A stretch of 64,000 nt of DNA, taken from NCBI GenBank assembly GCA_039881145.1, contig JAYKKI010000014.1, forward strand, positions 911,001 to 975,000. The letters are read 5' to 3'. The notes under the pieces are model-generated. The model worked only from the letters and a program-made list of their open reading frames with translations. It was not told the origin of the DNA and did no database searches. Position 1 is the first letter of the stretch, and the number at the start of each line of letters is the position of its first letter. Positions 57,101-64,000 of this stretch are shown piece by piece. A program made the position numbers and the translations under genes. The DNA comes from Druceiella hillmani (taxonomy: Eukaryota; Arthropoda; Insecta; Lepidoptera; Hepialidae).

Positions 57101-58904
57101 CCATAAACTGAATGATAATTATACCCATGCCAAAACCCATTAAACTACTACATTATAAACTTGAATAAAAACAAAACTGCAATGTGCTATTGTGCTTGAT
57201 TATTGTACTACATCTATTTGTATTTTTAAGTAAAGTAACTACCCCATGAGACTAAAGGAAAATAAAATATTCTGTCTTTAATATAGCTAATTTATAATTA
57301 ACAAATTTCATAGAGTAGTTAAAGTTCAGTGCGGAAAATTTTTATGGTATGCTTGGATGACTGAGTTTACTTATGAGATTTAAAATGAAATTTTATCTTA
57401 ATTAAAAGGAATGTCCACCGGCAGTATCGGTTATTCTTAAATGGTACTGCCATCTAATAAATATCAGAAATGAGGTTTCTATTTATCACAATTTACTGCC
57501 ATTATGTAGATTAAAATTTAATAACAGAAAATAAGTATTTTGTCAAATATTTAAGATTTCGAATATTCCATACAATAATGTTGAACAATCACAAAGTTTA
57601 TCTTCATTTTACTATCGTTTATTTATAAGATACTGACATTTATCCTAAGGACACCAGCTTAATAAATGTCAGTCATGTTTTTATTTATTTTGACTTATTC
57701 CCCTTTACATAGATTAAACTTGAAGGGAGAATTTAATTATAAAAAAAATATAATTAAATTCTAACAAATATATAAAAACAGTACGATAAATGAATTTCTC
57801 GAGTTATCAAGAAATGTCACAAAGCATGAATATGTTTGTCATGCGAATTTAAATTAATTTTTGCTAGTTAGTTACACTCCTATAATTTGTTAACAGTATA
57901 CAGGTAAGAAATAATAATCTTCCTAGCTTCATTTAATAATGTTTAATTATTTGGGTATCAATCGTATTGGCTTCTATTTCCATAAAAAACGGAACAATAA
58001 AGTATCTAGTTTCTATTTCTATAGAAACGGGATAGCACAGAGAAAGCAAACAGAGGCCATGCCGTTTTGTGTAAAAGGTTTGTACAAGTGCTGGATAACG
58101 TAAAATGCTCTACGCTATTACAATTCAATGTAATTATAAGTAAGAATGATGCTAATATCTCCTATATGCATGTTATAAGTTATAGGACAAGCTGACTGAA
58201 AATTGTTACAAAAAACAATTGTGTTGACGACAGAAATGTTCATGAAATTTACCAAGTATGTGTATTGAAGTGTAAAGAAATTATAAGTATATATATATAT
58301 ATATACATATATATTATATATATATATTTATATATATATATATATGTAAAGAATTCATAAGCTGATGGAGTCAAAGGGCACTAAAAATCAAATTTCTTGG
58401 GAGTTTAAAGTATAATATCAGGATACGAGTTATATTCTAATATAGTTACTAAGCTAAAGTAAAACATAGTCTAATGGTTGGAGTCCATTAATTTGTTTAT
58501 CAGTAATAACAATATTTTATATTATAGTTCTTAGTTATTTATATTATTATTATTTCTTAACGTAAATATTTAAATTTAATTGGCTAGTTATCAACAATTA
58601 CAATGCCTTGATATAATTAAAATTACTTTGTACAATAAAAACGAATAATTTTCCGGTAATTTCGCTGGTTTACCCGTTAAATATAGTAAATACATTTGAC
58701 ATACTGTGATGACAAAAATTCAAGATATAAGAAAAAAATTGTCACAGATTGAACCATAGTCTTTGGAAGTGACTATTTTCAAACCGAAATAAATAATTTT
58801 ATAATAGTTTAACCTAGAATAGTAAAGCTTAAAAACAACGTACCATCATTATTATTGGCAGGATCAAATTTTTGACCACATCCTCTATTATAACAAGTTA
58901 ACAT
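33291..58904 (-). CDS. CHORDC1: CHORDC1/morgana, HSP90 co-chaperone, complete six-exon CDS
   Basis: Exons (minus strand): 58844-58904, 54444-54580, 49940-50145, 46282-46498, 40388-40582, 33291-33536. They total 1,062 nt, that is 353 codons plus TGA, every junction in phase with GT/AG. Residues 1-66 form CHORD domain 1 ([40 protein letters not shown]). Residues 67-134 are a linker starting [10 protein letters not shown]. Residues 135-207 carry CHORD 2 ([35 protein letters not shown]). Residues 208-300 are a CS (p23-like) domain ([24 protein letters not shown]), followed by an acidic tail ([12 protein letters not shown]). The CHORD Cys/His bind zinc and the protein works with HSP90. In flies and mammals it restrains ROCK and centrosome duplication. 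Length is close to the family norm (about 330-355). The 25.6-kb span comes from transposon-filled introns. No defect is seen. Confidence 0.93.
33930..34060 (+). repeat. Fragment of a widespread insect retroposon tail
   Basis: TTTTGGGATAAAGAGTAGCC, CATATGGTAATCCA, TGTATGTCAAAATTCGTGTA and GTTCAGAAATTATGGAGC occur in the order of a dispersed repeat (GGATAAAAAGTAGCCTATG.. ATGCCAAATTTCAT.. GTTCAGTGGTTTAAGC) that I know from many insect genomes, especially moths and butterflies. A CATCCA/ATGGATGG stretch replaces its usual simple tail. Confidence 0.45.
34421..34696. mobile_element. Foldback MITE, copy 1
   Basis: The arms are near-complements over about 100 bp: AATTAAATGAAACTACGTGA ... GGTTTCGTTGTATTACAACA on the left, TGTTGTGATACAACGAAAC ... 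TCACGTAGTTTCATTTAATT on the right, around a short GCTATTAGCAAAG/CTTTGCTAATAGC turn. The left flank TTGAATATATTTGGCGTTAA belongs to the element, since copies 2 and 3 share it. Confidence 0.9.
34790..35640 (+). pseudogene. P-element/THAP9-like transposase remnant
   Basis: Readable pieces in order, split over frames: [20 protein letters not shown] then DFG (first catalytic block, D/E-M-x-I-R... G-Y-V-D-x-G); IDGASANLS (second block, F-D-G-A-x-x-N); a [13 protein letters not shown] piece near 35085; [13 protein letters not shown] (about 35220); and [12 protein letters not shown] with [12 protein letters not shown] (about 35505-35600), equivalent to the TGF-x-GF and H-x-E-x-x-F-x-x-I-R-x-x-G blocks of P/THAP9 transposases. 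The C-terminus and THAP finger are missing. No 31-bp-type ends were found. It sits antisense in CHORDC1 intron 5. Confidence 0.7.
35700..36832. other. CHORDC1 intron 5, nothing recognised
   Basis: AT-rich. Short open frames only. Part could be the decayed 3' region of the P-like element, but I cannot show it. Confidence 0.35.
36833..39745 (-). mobile_element. R1-like non-LTR retrotransposon remnant, copy B
   Basis: Minus strand, 5' end at high coordinate. Endonuclease pieces come first: [11 protein letters not shown] near 39700, then [10 protein letters not shown] and WGNPRG (the S-x-x-W-G-x-P motif, about 39400-39550). The reverse transcriptase follows: [18 protein letters not shown] (38500-38570), a [17 protein letters not shown] block (about 38370-38420), [20 protein letters not shown] (38210-38300), FDNAWWPA (about 38160), and YTDD in place of YADD near 37890-37905. 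Then a cysteine-poor tail and a 3' end starting CACTATTCCCACC at 36838. Multiple frameshifts; not functional. It lies in the same sense as CHORDC1, in intron 5. Confidence 0.8.
39748..40035 (-). mobile_element. R1-like 3' end, copy C (5'-truncated), abutting copy B
   Basis: Matches the 3' end of copy B: ACTATTCCCACC, then CTTCCACCCAGGTTGTCTCA, GGGTCCC, CCCAACAAGGTTAGAGTCTG, TTTTTTCTATAGCG, and GTGACTAAAGATACCAC. Only about 290 bp is present. It lies immediately upstream of copy B's 5' end in the same orientation, so the two form a head-to-tail pair. Confidence 0.75.
40036..40387. other. Intron 5 end, unassigned
   Basis: A slightly coding-like stretch at 40060-40190 (CTGGCTAAACATTGTGAGAG and so on) has no recognised family. 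The rest is AT-rich intron. Confidence 0.3.
40388..40582 (-). CDS. CHORDC1: CHORDC1 exon 5 (CS domain core)
   Basis: Acceptor CATTTCAG, donor CTCAT/GTAAGC. 65 codons, phase 0 at both ends. Encodes [20 protein letters not shown] to FNLDIELTH, the first strands of the CS domain. Human CHORDC1 has the equivalent CRHDWHQT. Confidence 0.93.
40955..41196. mobile_element. Foldback MITE, copy 2
   Basis: Same family as 34421-34696: TTGAATATATTTGGTGTTAA at the left, arms meeting at CTTAGCAAAGATGCTAATAG, right end CACGTAGTTTCATTTAATTG. The turn is shorter by about 20 bp than in copy 1. Confidence 0.9.
41664..42219 (-). mobile_element. piggyBac-like TTAA MITE, copy A (556 bp)
   Basis: Flanked by TTAA at 41660-41663 and 42220-42223. 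Ends (minus sense): CGTTTGAGTGCTGACGAGCG at the 5' side, and a 3' end whose complement reads CTGTTGTAGTGCCATGG. It shares length, ends, a subterminal GAGCGCCATC/GATGGCGCTC inverted motif and interior with copy B, which lies in the opposite orientation. TTAA target and AGTGCC-type ends suggest mobilisation by a piggyBac-family transposase. No catalytic domain is present. Confidence 0.85.
41813..41995 (-). CDS. Short acidic ORF inside the piggyBac-like MITE
   Basis: ATG at 41993-41995, 60 codons, stop TGA. The product is acidic and serine-rich: [46 protein letters not shown]. Acidic N-termini are usual in piggyBac transposases, so it may be the fused stub of an internally deleted transposase. 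That is inference. Copy B preserves the same start, most codons and the same stop but has lost one base after codon 16, which ends its frame early. Whether it is expressed is unknown. Confidence 0.4.
   Translation of the reverse strand: MSEYENNSSENDRFSSCEESYSGSDIVVPSQFGVMQILSDSDDNNYFADAEDVPDCKNTM
42224..45212. other. CHORDC1 intron 4 between the two TTAA elements
   Basis: AT-rich. One strong hairpin (44226-44294) and no recognised coding. Confidence 0.4.
44226..44294. repeat. Hairpin, arms 31 bp, loop 7 nt
   Basis: TTTCGGACACGAACATTGCT with ATCTTTTCTTG pairs with 44264-44294, one mismatch, loop GTGTAAG. No similar sequence was seen elsewhere in the window. Confidence 0.93.
45217..45850 (+). 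mobile_element. piggyBac-like TTAA MITE, copy B (634 bp)
   Basis: TTAA at 45213-45216 and 45851-45854. Ends CCGTTTGAGTGCCGACGAGC and GGCACTAAAATGG; so the termini are C-C-R-T-T-T-K-AGTGCC inverted repeats. It is inverted relative to copy A, about 3.0 kb away. Its short ORF starts at ATG 45446 but is frameshifted (CAAGTTTGAAG versus CAAGTTGTGAAG in copy A). Confidence 0.88.
46282..46498 (-). CDS. CHORDC1: CHORDC1 exon 4 (CHORD domain 2)
   Basis: Acceptor TTCTTTCAG, donor CAG/GTTAGA. 217 nt; with the two carried bases GA it gives 73 codons. Encodes [55 protein letters not shown] and HKWTKQ. All expected zinc-ligand Cys and His of the CHORD are present. Confidence 0.94.
46930..47680 (+). pseudogene. 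mariner transposase remnant
   Basis: Pieces in order: [12 protein letters not shown] (linker before HTH2), [29 protein letters not shown] (the K-x-x-x-R-W-V-P-x-x-L motif with P changed), then [14 protein letters not shown] (R-R-G-K-L-S-K-G-V-L-F-x-H-D; catalytic D lost), and finally a [15 protein letters not shown] piece equal to the W-x-K-C-I-x-x-x-G-D-Y-V-E end. Several frameshifts and a lost D,D(34)D centre. Antisense in CHORDC1 intron 3. Confidence 0.7.
47783..48247. repeat. TA/TATACA microsatellite, about 465 bp
   Basis: (TA)n interspersed with TACA/TGTA about every 6-14 bp. It is the longest simple tract in the window, within CHORDC1 intron 3. ORFs of 63-170 codons on both strands (Tyr-Ile-Met) are artefacts of the repeat. 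Confidence 0.97.
48700..49060 (+). mobile_element. Possible Helitron-like fragment
   Basis: An ORF at 48844-48999 begins [20 protein letters not shown], is Lys/Glu/Asn-rich and is followed at 49035-49060 by ACCCGGGTGAAGCTGGGT and CAGCTA, an imperfect hairpin then near-CTA end. That 3' layout and a short basic N-terminal stub resemble truncated Helitron or Helentron copies of insects. The 5' end was not defined, and no Rep or helicase motif is present. Confidence 0.3.
49070..49935. other. CHORDC1 intron 3, 5' part
   Basis: The stretch at 49370-49600 on the minus strand reads as a weak coding-like remnant ([20 protein letters not shown]) of no family I know. The rest shows nothing. Confidence 0.3.
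49940..50145 (-). CDS. CHORDC1: CHORDC1 exon 3 (inter-CHORD linker)
   Basis: Acceptor AATTTTAG, donor AGA/GTAAGT. 68 codons plus two bases. Begins [18 protein letters not shown], the conserved motif directly after CHORD 1, then a proline/serine/threonine-rich segment with low conservation, as usual for this linker. Confidence 0.92.
51012..54220. repeat. 72-bp minisatellite, about 44.5 copies, open on both strands
   Basis: The plus-strand unit encodes [16 protein letters not shown] plus LNLNNKLL (24 codons), and the minus-strand unit is also stop-free (for example [13 protein letters not shown]). Four units are 71 bp (ATGTCCATATTG in place of ATGTCTTATATTG), at 51281, 51424, 52287 and 53294. 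Each shifts the plus frame and ends it, leaving three ORFs of 314, 328 and 304 codons. Spacings of 863 and 1,007 bp (12 and 14 units) and the shared order of variant units show higher-order block duplication. It lies in CHORDC1 intron 2. I treat it as a minisatellite, not a gene. Confidence 0.95.
54213..54410. repeat. 98-bp duplication at the edge of the minisatellite
   Basis: AAATAACAGTGCTTATTATT begins at 54213 and again 98 bp later. Both copies continue through TTCCAAACACTTCTCTTTGA and TTCAATGATAACTACATA. The first copy starts inside the last 72-bp unit. Confidence 0.9.
54444..54580 (-). CDS. CHORDC1: CHORDC1 exon 2 (rest of CHORD domain 1)
   Basis: Acceptor ATATTGCAG, donor GTG/GTATGT. 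With the carried G it gives 46 codons: [38 protein letters not shown] and TLSKHSNV. Phase 0 at its 3' end. Confidence 0.94.
54581..56434. other. CHORDC1 intron 1, 3' part
   Basis: No supported coding. A short imperfect inverted repeat at about 55725-55775 (ATGCTGTTA / TAACAGCAT). Otherwise nothing. Confidence 0.4.
56435..56625. mobile_element. Foldback MITE, copy 3 (one end missing)
   Basis: Starts in the middle of the left arm (TTTCGTTGTATTACAACATC), turns, and keeps the whole right arm plus the outer AATTAACGCCAAATATATTC end. This shows that the outer TTGAATATATTTGGCGTTAA block is part of the element and can be at either side. Confidence 0.85.
56626..58289. other. CHORDC1 intron 1, nothing recognised
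   Basis: AT-rich. A small hairpin at about 57728-57762 (GAATTTAATTATA, A7, TATAATTAAATTC). Confidence 0.4.
58290..58345. repeat. Short TA microsatellite
   Basis: (TA)n with ACA and TTA interruptions in CHORDC1 intron 1. Confidence 0.9.
58844..58904 (-). CDS. CHORDC1: CHORDC1 exon 1 (start codon)
   Basis: ATG at 58902-58904 in AACATGTTAACT. Encodes [20 protein letters not shown] then donor G/GTACGT. The start is set by homology: the family begins M-x(1-3)-C-Y-N-R-G-C-G. It supplies the first two zinc ligands of CHORD 1. It is too short to show as an ORF. Confidence 0.92.
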
Positions 58905-59060
58905 GTTAGACGATTTTTGATTTCAATTTATTTAAAAATGAGATTAAAATATTTTTTATTTACGACTAACACTCGAAGGCAACTTCGTAAATGAATCGAC
59001 GGATAGTGAAACTGACAGTGAACTGTCAGTTGCACGTCGCGGTACGTCGTAACCAATTTT
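58905..59060 (-). promoter_or_regulatory. Probable CHORDC1 5' UTR and core promoter region
   Basis: A local CpG-bearing patch (CACGTCGCGGTACGTCGTAA at about 59032-59055) directly upstream of the start codon. It also contains a perfect palindromic ACTGACAGTGAACTGTCAGT at 59011-59030. No TATA box in a convincing place, which fits a housekeeping gene. Position-based inference. Confidence 0.35.
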
Positions 59061-60436
59061 TTTTTTCGAATCTTCTAGTAAGTTAGAGAAAGTTATGGAT
59101 ACCAAACAGAACTCTCGTATCCTTACCATACAATTTAGAATCTCATAACTGGCTTAATTTTTATTTAATTTTAATAATTTTTTTCTCTATTAATTTTCAA
59201 TTAATCCATATGTTTATGACATTTTATAGAAAAAACGGCAAATTCCGAAGCGGTCACCTATTTTATTATTGTAGTTAAATAAATAAATAATAAAAATTAT
59301 TACTGCAATTATAAAATAATTTCATTTCGTTAAACATTTGATGTCAATTCGTAACGTTTTATATATTTATTATTAGATAATCTATCTTCCTATAACTTTA
59401 TTTAATACTATTGCCTGAAACTATTCCTTATTTGCAGTAGATACCGCAACTTCGAGTTGGAACTATGCCCTAGGTAAACGTATATTTGGTAGATGGTCAC
59501 GTGTAGATTCCCTAGCAGCGTGTTGCGGAACAGATACATGTTACATAATTGAAGTTCCAACACTATTATTTTATACAGTAGGTAAGGCCAAAACATAGGG
59601 GAAGTCCCGTAAGCCGGGTCGATACCTATTGCCGGACATAATTTGATCTGGTACAATAAAGCGGCGACTTTGTTAGTTGAGCATTCGTTAGGGTCCTCTT
59701 GTCAAGTGAATTGCAAGAGTGGTCACTCCCGTTCGCCGAGGATAGTGCTTCAAATATTGAGATTAGTTAAAACTTTTTCGAAGTAATAATTTGGGGTTCG
59801 TAACCATCTATTAAGTAATGGGGTGGTATTGAATATGATTAATTTATTATTCTACTATCCCTTTCCCACGAACACACCACAATTAAGCGTATTTTTTATG
59901 ATTCACAGTACACTAGTACGAAGTGCCCTCTGAAAGAGTGGTCTGACGATATGTAAAAGTTGAAAAGAGAAGAAGAAATTAGACTCCGAAAAGAGACAGA
60001 TTTGTCCCAACTTTTAACGAGCAGCACGAAGAAGCAAGAAGACTTGATAAGAGCTATTAGTTTTAGTAAACCGCAAGTTGATAGTTTCTTTCACAATCTC
60101 GAATTTATTTAAGAAAAATTTAATTTTCGCCCATCTGACATATGTATATAACTGCAATGAGACAAGCGCCACTATTGTTCAGAAGCAGGCGAGAGTAATG
60201 ACACTTCAAAGCAATCGCCAAATTGGCAAGTGCACCTCTGTAGGGTGAGATAAAAAAGTTACAGTTATGTTCAGCATGAGGACTGCGGGTTATTTTATCT
60301 TACAACTATTTATTTTTCCAAAAGAGAGTATCAATGAAAGGTTAATGATTGGTGCCCCAAATGAAAATATAGCTTTAACGTAGACAAACTGGGGAATTAA
60401 AGCTGAATTCTTGTTAAAGTGGCTTCTCCACTAAAA
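59061..60436. other. Unassigned, possible LTR-retroelement debris
   Basis: 59400-59800 is GC-richer, with AATAAA at about 59656 and TTTGGGGTTCGTAACC at about 59790, a string resembling a retroelement leader. 59950-60120 reads as a Lys/Glu-rich open stretch (KREEEIRLRKETDLSQLLTS). No family can be named with confidence. Confidence 0.25.
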
Positions 60437-60439
60437 AGT

Positions 60440-62115
60440 TTACCAAAACCTATTAAAGAGTGTTAAAAAAATGACTACATACTTTATTAAAGTAAATACA
60501 ACAAAGTCATTCACATTCTCTTGCACAGAACTTTCCGTCAATTGTTTACCGCAGTAACAAAACCACGACATAGATAACAAAACCAAGCAGTGTTGCCAAT
60601 ATAAAAGTACAATCACTAACATGCTTCCTTACAACTATATTGCAATACAACACATTAAAATAATTTTCATATTAGAACCATAAATAATATACTAAATTAA
60701 GACAGATACGACTAATTAGGCAACCCTCTTTATAACTAACCCTAATTCCACACATTTTTTTTCTTTTCGTTTATATTTAACATTTCCTTAAACTTATGAA
60801 TTTGACTTTTCGTAATGCTTTTGTAAATATATCTGCAATATAATTATTTCAATTTTTTTTATAATTTCAATTTTTCCTTTCTTAACATTTTATGTACAAA
60901 ATGATAGTGAACGTCAATGTGTTTAGGATTATTTGTAAAGTTTTCGTATTTATCAATGCCTACTACTCCTAGTTGTCTCCATATATCTTTATTGATTTAT
61001 AAACTTTAGAGAAAATATAATTTATTATCAAGTTTGCTTACAAGTTTGCCTTCAACTCGTTTACATAAAGATATTTGTTAATGTCACCTCACATTTTTGT
61101 ACATAAATTTGGAAACACGCTTTGACTTTTATAACTTTTAATATTTTTCCATCAACAATATTTACTTTCACGGATTCCCTCAATGTCTCGCAGGTTTCAA
61201 AATATTCATTAGTGTTAATAATATGGCCTGTACAACTAGTCGCAACCATTCTATTTGACTTTTCTTTAGCGTGTTATTTTCATTTGTTTTATAAGTATTA
61301 TTTGGAACAGTTGTGTGAAAACTATTTCCTTGATACTATTATTGTAACAGTTGTATGAAAACTATTTCCTTGGTACTATTATTGTAACAGTTGTATGAAA
61401 ACTATTTCCTCGATGCTATTATTGAAACAGTTGTATGAAAACTATTTTCTTGATACTATTATTGCAACAGTTGTATGAAAACTATTTCCTTGATACTATT
61501 ATTGCAATAGTTGTATGAAAACTATTTCCTTGATACTATTATTGCAACATTTGTATGAAAACTATTGCTTTGATGATTAATATGGTGATAATTCTCCCGT
61601 TTTCGATGGAAGTTTCTGGTATTGTACAATCCACGTCCTCGGTAGCCAGAAAATCCATGACTTCGACCACGGTTTCCATTTCCAGAACGACGATCTCTTT
61701 TTGAATTCCCACAACCAAAATTATTATGAAATGATGACCCGGTTTCAGCTCGAACAAACATTTTATCTATCATTTGAGGCTTCATTTGATATATCTTCTG
61801 CAATTCCTAACTTTATTTTGTTTTTCAGGTAATCAATGGTCCTATAATTTTCTGAAACAAATTCTATCAAATCGACTATAATTCTGTGGTTATAATTCTG
61901 TGATTTTAACACGTAGTTTAGTTTTTCTTGCTCTGTTATCACTGCATCTGCCTGCTTTAGTTCATTCACAGCTTTTTCAAAATCGTCAAAGAATAGGTAT
62001 CGGAATAATTTTTCAATTTGACACTTTTGAGGTTACGTCGACAGACAATGTAAAAAGTTGTTAACTTTTTCAAATACATCTTATCAACCATTGTTGTTGT
62101 GTATTCTGTTTCTTG
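60440..62115 (-). pseudogene. Ty1/copia retrotransposon remnant, internally deleted
   Basis: Minus strand, 5' at high coordinate. Gag: VNELKQADAVITEQEKLNYV, then SENYRTIDYLKNKIKL (UBN2-type Gag, 61763-61975), and a basic GNRGRSHGFSGYRGRG segment (61620-61700). Protease region: HIINTNEYFETCETLRES (about 61190-61240), with the D-S-G motif altered. It is then joined almost directly to the RNase H end NPKHIDVHYHFVHKML (about 60900-60945) and ADIFTKALRKVKF (60790-60830). Integrase and reverse transcriptase are deleted, as is the CCHC knuckle. 60440-60740 may be LTR (AATAAA in minus sense at about 60490). Frame breaks throughout. Confidence 0.75.
61301..61565. repeat. 40-bp minisatellite inside the copia remnant, about 6.6 copies
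   Basis: TTGTATGAAAACTATTTCCT recurs every 40 bp from 61311 to 61551 with single-base variants. It sits where the end of Gag (CCHC) would join the protease, so it expanded after or during decay of the element. Confidence 0.95.
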
Positions 62116-62224
62116 TTTCTTATTGCTCTGTAAATGTAGTTAGTCGCCTGGATATCTCGTTCGTCCCAGCTATCATAGACGTACTATTTTTGTTCTCATT
62201 ACCACATCTTTACCCTTTTTAAAT

Positions 62225-62990
62225 AATTCCCAAGCCACCACCTGGATTGTCTCAGAGCCTCTCTTGGGACTGTTAATGAACCCCCTGGTGAAAATATTTC
62301 TCTGCAATAATTTTTTCAGAACTTAAAATAAAAAATTAAGAAGTCTTATTTCCTCTAAAAAAAACTTTGAAAAAGTCTTAGTTATTCAGAAAACACTCAT
62401 TTGTTAACTGACTTTACTAAAAAAGTTATTCAAAGTTATTTTCTCTTCGAAATCTCTTAACAAATTTGAATAGATTTTCTCGAAGAGTTTGAAATGGTTT
62501 AAGAAATTTGACTTATCAAAACTTTTTCTGAATAACCAACACTTTTTCAGAAAAGTACTTCCACCAGTGCCGCCTCAAGAAAAACAGGGAGCCTTTCAAC
62601 CCATAAAACACTGTATCTATTATCAAACGCTTCCACCCAACAGGGTTAAGTACAGTCCCTACTTATTAAGTATCTCATTTTTTCTAGAACGCCTTTGGCG
62701 AACACTCTAAATGTCTCAAAGGTCCGTCCACACTCAATGAAGTCACGGTGGCTAAAGATATCTCGTTCTAAAAGTCCGCGTGATTCATATTGACGCATAC
62801 TCTCAATTAAAACTCTCCTGAGGCTCAGTGCAATTGAACAAAATACGATTCGCGTCCTACGTATCAAAGCTGCAGGAACACGCCGGGCTAACTCTCAATG
62901 CAAATCGATATAGACTCGCGCGGAAGGTGCCATATCTCGTCAGAAACTGTGAAATTATAATAATCATTAAGAGTCCGATACTCGGGCACC
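62225..62990 (-). mobile_element. R1-like 3' region, copy D
   Basis: Same 3' end as copies A-C: CCACCTGGATTGTCTCAGAG, CTTCCACCCAACAGGGTTAA, TTTTTTCTAGAACGCCTTTG, GTGGCTAAAGATATCTCGTTC, then TCTCAATTAAAACTCTCCTG. A block at 62280-62560 rich in CTTTTTCAGAA/TTCTGAAAAAG separates the first two motifs and is an insertion relative to the others. It extends to about 62990 (CATATCTCGTCAGAAACTG matches CATATCGCATAAGGAATTG of copy B). Confidence 0.65.
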
Positions 62991-62999
62991 TCCCTTAGT

Positions 63000-64000
63000 G
63001 GTAAATATTTTAAATATATTTTGTCGCTTTATCTGCTAACTCGTTCTGTTTCGTACACAATGTCTTTAGTAATTTCTTCGTCACTTATTGTCATATTTTA
63101 AACTAATAAAACTTAACGAAAAGTCGAGTAAAAACTACATAAAACTTTATTTTTACGGCTTTTAAGTTTGTGCTTTAAATTAAAATGTTTTCATTCTTTA
63201 GCCAACCTTATATTTTCATACTTAAACGCACTCTAGACGTATTAACGCTCTGGCTAAGTTCATGTTTTTCTATTTATTTAGTGTTATTTGAAGAGGACAT
63301 GTTTACTCTAATCATATATTTATAGATAACACTACACAGACACAACAAAACGATTGCTAAATTTACTTAATTATTACTATTCAATACTGGAAAACAAATC
63401 ATTTAAAGGTCTCGATGATTCTTGCTTGCAATGCTCGCATTGTTTCGTAGCTATATTTTCATCGCCGATATATTTTTTGTTATGCGCGCCATTAGACTTA
63501 AATTAACTAGCAGGCGAGGGAGGATTTCGATTATACCTCATACAAATCTCATTGAAAGGGAGGGGGGAAGGGGTCTATGAAAATCTCTCGTCAACTTTTT
63601 GATTCAGAGAATGTAAACTATTATGAAAGATAACATTTTGTGTTAGAAATTCAATCTATCAATATTAAATATTGTCTATGCCGGGATTTGCCGATTTGAA
63701 ATAAGCGCCACACAAATATAAAAGCCTTAAAATCATTAACAGATGATCGGATTTGGTTCGGAGGATAAATCCGTGTCCTAATCCGTGTGTCGCTACAGAC
63801 GGCAGTGATGCCAATTTCGGAGTTTTCACCCTAAATTTAGGGGGATAAAATCTATGTAGGAAGTTCTTTAAGAGGCAAATATTTTAGGGGTATTTTTGGG
63901 TATAAAACGTTTATTACGTTTTTTAAAATATTACTCAGTATTCTACTTACATCAACCAAAATAAAAAAAAAATTAGGACAGGTTTAATGATAAATATTTA
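63000..64000. other. Right end of window, no gene recognised
   Basis: AT-rich with a G-run (GGGAGGGGGGAAGGGG at about 63559). A slightly richer patch at 63690-63850 could be regulatory DNA of a neighbouring gene, but there is no exon in view. Confidence 0.35.

Noticed and set aside
1..64000. tRNA or rRNA genes
   Set aside because: I found no cloverleaf-consistent A/B box pair or rRNA core by eye. A tRNAscan-SE/Infernal run would be decisive.

Overview
This window is AT-rich animal DNA, almost certainly from an insect. Two conserved host genes can be read, each split by large introns that are filled with transposon debris and tandem repeats. The host order is uncertain. Short dispersed repeats of a kind I associate mainly with moths and butterflies (around 12.3-13.1 kb and 33.9-34.1 kb) and recurrent TAGGTA words lean towards Lepidoptera, but Hemiptera is not excluded. 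Nothing bacterial is present: no operons, ribosome-binding sites or CRISPR array.

Gene 1, plus strand, 13.9-24.4 kb: three 3' exons of an NR2E-class nuclear receptor, best read as dissatisfied/dissatisfaction (dsf). They join in phase into a 193-residue ligand-binding domain ending in a stop. The DNA-binding domain must lie outside the window or beyond recognition. Gene 2, minus strand, 58.9 down to 33.3 kb: a complete six-exon CHORDC1/morgana gene. Its exons join in phase to 353 residues with two zinc-binding CHORD domains and a CS domain. The two genes are convergent, tail to tail, with about 9 kb between their stop codons.

Layout. 0-13.8 kb: a 144-bp tandem repeat, a 155-bp direct-repeat pair enclosing a CpG-rich island, decayed transposase pieces, two long hairpins, and a 2.3-kb satellite built from a 139-bp (86+53) dimer. 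14-24 kb: dsf introns with a TGTCCGGG-ended MITE, a complete-ended but broken pogo/Tigger element whose product ends in a PHD-like finger, and TA microsatellites. 24.6-33 kb: an R1-like non-LTR remnant and a ZBED5-type hAT remnant with both ends. 33-59 kb: CHORDC1, whose introns hold P-element/THAP9-like, R1-like, piggyBac-like, mariner and possibly Helitron remnants, three copies of a foldback MITE, a 465-bp TA tract, and a 3.2-kb minisatellite of a 72-bp unit that is open in one frame on each strand. 59-64 kb: a deleted copia element carrying a 40-bp minisatellite, and another R1-like tail.

The two host genes have no evident functional link. The most notable structural signals are the two arrays with higher-order duplication, the 72-bp unit whose commonest variants are silent on one strand only, a set of near-perfect hairpins with tiny loops, and a TTAA-flanked MITE that keeps a short acidic ORF.
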